This document shows positions 62,163 to 64,000 of a stretch of DNA of 64,000 nt, piece after piece. Numbering within the stretch: the stretch's first letter is position 1; every line of letters starts with the position of its first letter. Location: assembly GCF_014645655.1 (NCBI RefSeq), contig NZ_BMMD01000007.1, forward strand, positions 62,001-126,000, read 5' to 3'. The DNA comes from Agromyces bauzanensis (GTDB lineage Bacteria > Actinomycetota > Actinomycetes > Actinomycetales > Microbacteriaceae). Made by a program: the position numbers and the translations under genes. Below the pieces are notes generated by a model. It was not told the origin of the DNA. It made no database searches and saw only the letters and a list, made by a program, of their open reading frames with translations.

Positions 62163-63254
62163 CTACAGGGTCACGTCTTCGACCTCGACCTCGACCTCGG
62201 TCAGGTCGCCGGGGCCGGTCTCGAGGTTGTTGTCGCTGAACGACTCCTCGACCACGACGTTGTCCTCGACGACGGTGTTGTCGTCGAACGAGTCGACCGC
62301 GACATTGTTGTCCTCGATGACGGTGTTGTCGTTGGCCTGGAACGAGTCCTCGACCACCACGTTGTCGTCGAACGAGTCGACGACGTTGTCGTTGGCCTGG
62401 AACGAGTCCTCGATCTCGACGTCCACGTCCGTGTTGGTCGAGTTGTCGACGGAGTTGTCCTCGTTGAAGGAGTCCTCGATGTCGACCTCGACCTCGGTCT
62501 CGGTCTCGTTGAACGAGTCCTCGATGTCGACCTCGGTCGAGTTGTCCTGGAAGGAGTCCTCGATCTCGACGGAGTTGTCCTGGAAGGAGTCCTCGATCAC
62601 CGTGACGTTGGTGGTGGAGTTGTCCGAGTTGTCGTTGAACGAGTCCTCGATCTCGAGTTCGTTCTCCTCGTTGAAGGAGTCCTCGATGTCGACCTCGAGG
62701 TCGTACTCGGTGTTGCCGGCCACGATGGTGCCGCCGGTCGTGGCGACCATGCTGCCGTCGCCGACGGTCGTCGAAGTGTTCTCGATGTCGTTCTCGACGG
62801 CGACGATGCTGTCGTTCGCCCAGATGGCCTGGTTCACCGACTGGTCGTTGATGACGTCGCGGTCGTCGATGTACGAGTACGTGTTCACGACGCTCACGAG
62901 CTTGGCCTTGGCCGCGGCGTAGTCGCCGTGGTCGTCCTTGCCGCCCCAGCCGCCGCCATCGCCGCCGCCCCAGCCGCCGCCATCGCCGCCGCCCCAGCCG
63001 CCGCCGCCATCGCCGCCGCCCCAGCCGCCGCCGCCGACGTTGATGGAGTTGCCCCCGGTGTCGTACTCGCGATTGCCGACCGGCGAGAAGTCGAGTGCGA
63101 CCGGCAGGACCGCATCGACGTCCGCGGCGCAGATGCCGTTGAGACCGGCGTTGTGCAGCGCGGTGTCAGGGTCGGCGACGAAGTCCGCGCCGGCCTGTGG
63201 GTTCTTCAGCAGGCCCATCAGGAAGTCGAGCAACGCCGTGGTGATGTTCGTCAT
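62163..63254 (-). CDS. iniB: IniB-domain protein with Gly/Trp and EDSF repeats
   Basis: This 363-residue acidic protein has an IniB-type N-terminal domain at 1-60 (LLDFLMGLLKNPQAGADFVA, then DPDTALHNAGL). Residues 72-106 are four WGGGDGGG-like units from a 24-bp DNA repeat. A linker is followed by eleven copies of a short unit, [IV]E[DE]SF[NQDS] (or VDSFDDN), at about 190-340, and an acidic C-terminus. It has no signal peptide or membrane helix. GAGGGGG lies 8 bases before the ATG. M. tuberculosis IniB is a Gly-rich protein of unclear function; the EDSF repeat replaces its Gly/Ala-rich body. The repeats suggest a beta-rich assembly or multivalent binding surface; this is inference. Confidence 0.85.
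   Translation of the reverse strand: MTNITTALLDFLMGLLKNPQAGADFVADPDTALHNAGLNGICAADVDAVLPVALDFSPVGNREYDTGGNSINVGGGGWGGGDGGGGWGGGDGGGWGGGDGGGWGGKDDHGDYAAAKAKLVSVVNTYSYIDDRDVINDQSVNQAIWANDSIVAVENDIENTSTTVGDGSMVATTGGTIVAGNTEYDLEVDIEDSFNEENELEIEDSFNDNSDNSTTNVTVIEDSFQDNSVEIEDSFQDNSTEVDIEDSFNETETEVEVDIEDSFNEDNSVDNSTNTDVDVEIEDSFQANDNVVDSFDDNVVVEDSFQANDNTVIEDNNVAVDSFDDNTVVEDNVVVEESFSDNNLETGPGDLTEVEVEVEDVTL
62240..62698 (-). repeat. EDSF-coding repeat array in iniB
   Basis: On the minus strand the array encodes eleven DSF/ESF units spaced 10-22 residues apart (Ser-Phe at residues about 193, 206, 223, 234, 247, 262, 284, 294, 304, 322 and 338). DNA words such as GGAACGAGTCCTCGA recur on the plus strand at about 62339 and 62399, so part of the array is a recent duplication. 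Confidence 0.85.
62943..63036 (-). repeat. 24-bp tandem repeat coding WGGGDGGG units
   Basis: About four copies of a CCAGCCGCCGCCATCGCCGC-containing unit, with period 24 (one copy 27), encode Trp-Gly-Gly-Gly-Asp-Gly-Gly-Gly in iniB. Confidence 0.85.
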
Positions 63255-63377
63255 GATCAGTTCCCCCTCAGTGAGGTGTGCATTCGTCGACCGGCGTCAG
63301 TGCCGGCCCTCACGAGGAAGTCTGTCGTCTCGCGTTGCCGCGGTCATCGGTGCACATACCCGTCCCTCCCCGCGCCG

Positions 63378-64000
63378 TTAGGGGTTCGGGCTGCCGGGCC
63401 GCCTAGGGGGTATGGGGGCCGGCGCCGGGGCCGGCCGGCTCGCCGAACGATCCTCATCCTCGTCGAGCACCAGGCGGAGTCGGGCGAGCAGTTCTGATCG
63501 GGTGGTGACCCCGAGGCGCCGACGAATGCGGGCGATGTGGTGTTCGGCGGTACGCGGCGAGATGAAGATGGCGCTGCCGATCTCCGCGTAGGTCTTCCCC
63601 TCGAGCACCAGACGCGCCACCTCTCGCTCCCGTGCGGTGAGCCCCGCATCGTCGGGCCGATCGAGCTCCGAAGCGTCGTCGTGGTCACCGGGCTCCTCAT
63701 CACGGTGATGGTCGGCGTGCAGGCTGCGGGCGAGGGCGAGGAGTTGCAGCGTGTCCGCGTGCTCCGCCGCCCGGCCGGCGGCGTGTCCGGCCAGCCGGCC
63801 CGCGTCCCAGCGGTACCCGGCCGCCGCGAGCTCCCGCACCGCTCGCTCCACCGCAGGAACGTCCACCTGGCCGGCGAGGGCGGCAGCCCAGACGCGGCCC
63901 GCCTCCGCCAGGGTCCGCGAGACCCGGTTCGCGGATGCTGCGTCGACCAGCACTTCCGAGTGGCGCTCGAGTTCCGCCCGATCCTCCCGGAGGATCGCCG
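63378..64000 (-). CDS. LuxR-type regulator, N-terminus beyond the window
   Basis: The visible 200 or so residues carry an Ala-rich helical region and a C-terminal LuxR/FixJ HTH (GLTAREREVARLVLEGKTYA, then ISPRTAEHHIARIRRRLGVT), then a Pro-rich tail. The frame continues past base 64000, so the sensory or ATPase part is not visible. Its stop lies 123 bp upstream of iniB on the same strand, so it is a candidate regulator of the ini operon. The gap holds a small CCGGC/GCCGG hairpin at 63291-63306. Confidence 0.88.
   Translation of the reverse strand, partial: AILREDRAELERHSEVLVDAASANRVSRTLAEAGRVWAAALAGQVDVPAVERAVRELAAAGYRWDAGRLAGHAAGRAAEHADTLQLLALARSLHADHHRDEEPGDHDDASELDRPDDAGLTAREREVARLVLEGKTYAEIGSAIFISPRTAEHHIARIRRRLGVTTRSELLARLRLVLDEDEDRSASRPAPAPAPIPPRRPGSPNP

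Noticed and set aside
62163..63036. Direct repeats that look like a CRISPR array
   Set aside because: The repeats are in frame within one long gene, vary in spacing, and translate to regular protein repeats; there are no cas genes.

Overview
The window is a high-GC actinobacterial chromosome segment that reads as family Microbacteriaceae, probably Agromyces or a close relative. The evidence is GC-rich codon use with GTG/TTG starts, the PNPase N-terminus typical of that family, many leaderless genes, and the order dapB-thyA-folA-dapA-rnj-ftsK-pgsA-cinA-clgR-recA-recX-miaB-miaA-dapF-hflX-lexA. The genus is inference.

0-3 kb: a DUF5302 small protein, then pnp behind an Actino-pnp-type leader RNA. 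3-22 kb: accessory and catabolic genes. These are an ArsR-like regulator with a TTGCAAA operator region, an Lrp/AsnC regulator plus ATP-grasp ligase, a branched-chain keto-acid dehydrogenase (E1a, E1b, E2), and a leucine-catabolism set. That set has methylcrotonyl-CoA carboxylase beta and alpha, an acyl-CoA dehydrogenase, a MaoC hydratase and a CitE-like lyase. It is controlled by a TetR with GTTAGYG-type operators and is split by a metallo-hydrolase/TetR pair. A TetR-controlled ABC exporter and an aldo/keto reductase follow.

22-38 kb: M16 protease, histidine phosphatase, dapB, redox proteins (OsmC, thioredoxin/DUF4395), thyA-folA, dapA, RNase J, FtsK, pgsA and a CinA-type amidase. 38.4-39.4 kb: a gene graveyard with remnants of a CitAB-type two-component system and of tctA, which suggests a lost tricarboxylate uptake locus. 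39.5-48 kb: clgR, DUF3046, recA (SOS box), recX, miaB, miaA, dapF, a methyltransferase and hflX. 48-52.5 kb: metF-metE behind a structured leader, and an alpha/beta hydrolase. 52.5-58.7 kb: lexA divergent from a LysM membrane protein, hisC-hisB-hisH-priA, an SseB-like protein and an unknown membrane protein.

58.6-64 kb: the most unusual part is an iniBAC-like operon on the minus strand. It has two dynamin-family GTPases (IniC- and IniA-like), an IniB-domain protein with a Gly/Trp repeat and eleven EDSF-type repeats, and a LuxR-type regulator upstream. A hairpin separates iniB from the GTPase genes.

Across the window, about 18 genes have a TANNNT hexamer 6-9 nt before the start codon (leaderless transcription). 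A nonamer, GGATGCCGC or its complement, recurs about 38 times in coding and non-coding DNA. REP-like palindromes occur between genes and inside both linkers of the E2 gene.
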